Source: Clostridia bacterium (GTDB taxonomy: Bacteria; Bacillota_A; Clostridia; Oscillospirales; CAG-272). Taken from it: a DNA stretch of 6,116 bases. The number at the start of each line of letters is the position of its first letter. The first letter of the stretch is position 1. Under the pieces are notes generated by a model. The model saw nothing but the letters and a program-made list of their open reading frames with translations, was not told where the DNA came from and searched no databases. The stretch lies in NCBI GenBank assembly GCA_017626655.1, contig JAGAIH010000462.1:1-6116 (forward strand), given 5' to 3'. The position numbers were made by a program, and so were the translations under genes. This document shows, piece after piece, positions 6,044 to 6,116 of the stretch.

Positions 6044-6071
6044 CCGAGCAAAGCTCGGGGGGCAGAGCCCC
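6044..6071. repeat. Two back-to-back perfect hairpins beside the inverted repeat
   Basis: CCGAGC-AAA-GCTCGG (6044-6058) is followed with no gap by GGGGC-AGA-GCCCC (6059-6071). Both stems are perfect, 6 and 5 bp, with 3-nt loops. With the inverted repeat at 6003-6034 they fill nearly all the space between the possible upstream gene end and the 94-aa gene. Such packed hairpins suggest a mobile or REP-like intergenic element rather than a regulatory leader. Confidence 0.65.
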
Positions 6072-6086
6072 TCGTTCCCCGCTCCC

Positions 6087-6116
6087 TTAGTTCGCCCCGG
6101 ACTCGAAGGTAGAGGC
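6087..6116 (-). CDS. Possible C-terminal end of an upstream gene, cut by the window edge
   Basis: On the minus strand the frame entering at 6116 reads ASTFESGAN and stops at TAA (6089-6087). Hairpins begin 16 nt later, which suits a gene end. By the usual order of phage genes, the gene before the 94-aa protein would be the major capsid protein. Nine codons cannot show this, and the frame may be chance. Confidence 0.3.
   Translation of the reverse strand, partial: ASTFESGAN

Noticed and set aside
1..6116. CRISPR array, tRNA, rRNA, or prophage attachment-site direct repeats
   Set aside because: No regularly spaced repeats, no cloverleaf or ribosomal RNA signatures, and no convincing long direct repeat pair flanking the phage-type genes were seen.

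Overview
The window reads as a piece of a GC-rich Clostridia (Bacillota) chromosome, probably from a gut Oscillospirales-type organism. This rests on strong AGGAGG/AAAGGAG ribosome binding sites, heavy G/C third-position use, and short hairpin-rich intergenic repeats at both ends. No taxonomic marker gene is present, so the assignment is an inference.

Layout from left to right. Bases 1-35 hold the end of a hairpin-containing intergenic repeat. A small membrane protein gene (131-442, +) follows and converges on a large alpha-L-rhamnosidase gene (520-3042, -); a bidirectional terminator (471-506) lies between them. The rhamnosidase has its own near-consensus extended -10 promoter (3119-3147) and a leader of about 70 nt. 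Immediately upstream of that promoter is a strong terminator (3161-3218). It closes a compact minus-strand operon of five phage-type virion genes, listed here in transcription order: a 94-aa protein with an apparent CTG start (5963-5679), a 110-aa head-tail-connector-like protein (5609-5277), a 79-aa protein (5274-5035), a 65-aa coiled-coil protein (5047-4850) and a 541-aa beta-propeller-like virion protein (4853-3228). The last four overlap or nearly touch and look translationally coupled. At the right edge is an array of three hairpins (6003-6071). Beyond it is what may be the last nine codons of another minus-strand gene (6087-6116), which by phage gene order could be a capsid gene.

The phage-type genes would assemble the neck/tail part of a virion just downstream of the capsid gene. 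No terminase, portal, lysis, integrase or tape-measure gene is visible, so the window cannot show whether the prophage is intact, a remnant or a domesticated cassette. The rhamnosidase is a separate transcription unit with its own promoter and terminator at the 3' border of the phage operon. That is the layout of either a host gene at a prophage edge or a prophage cargo (moron-like) gene. It has no signal peptide and would act in the cytoplasm on imported rhamnosides. I found no convincing new system; the best leads are the CTG start, the hairpin array inside the phage operon, and the rhamnosidase-prophage junction.
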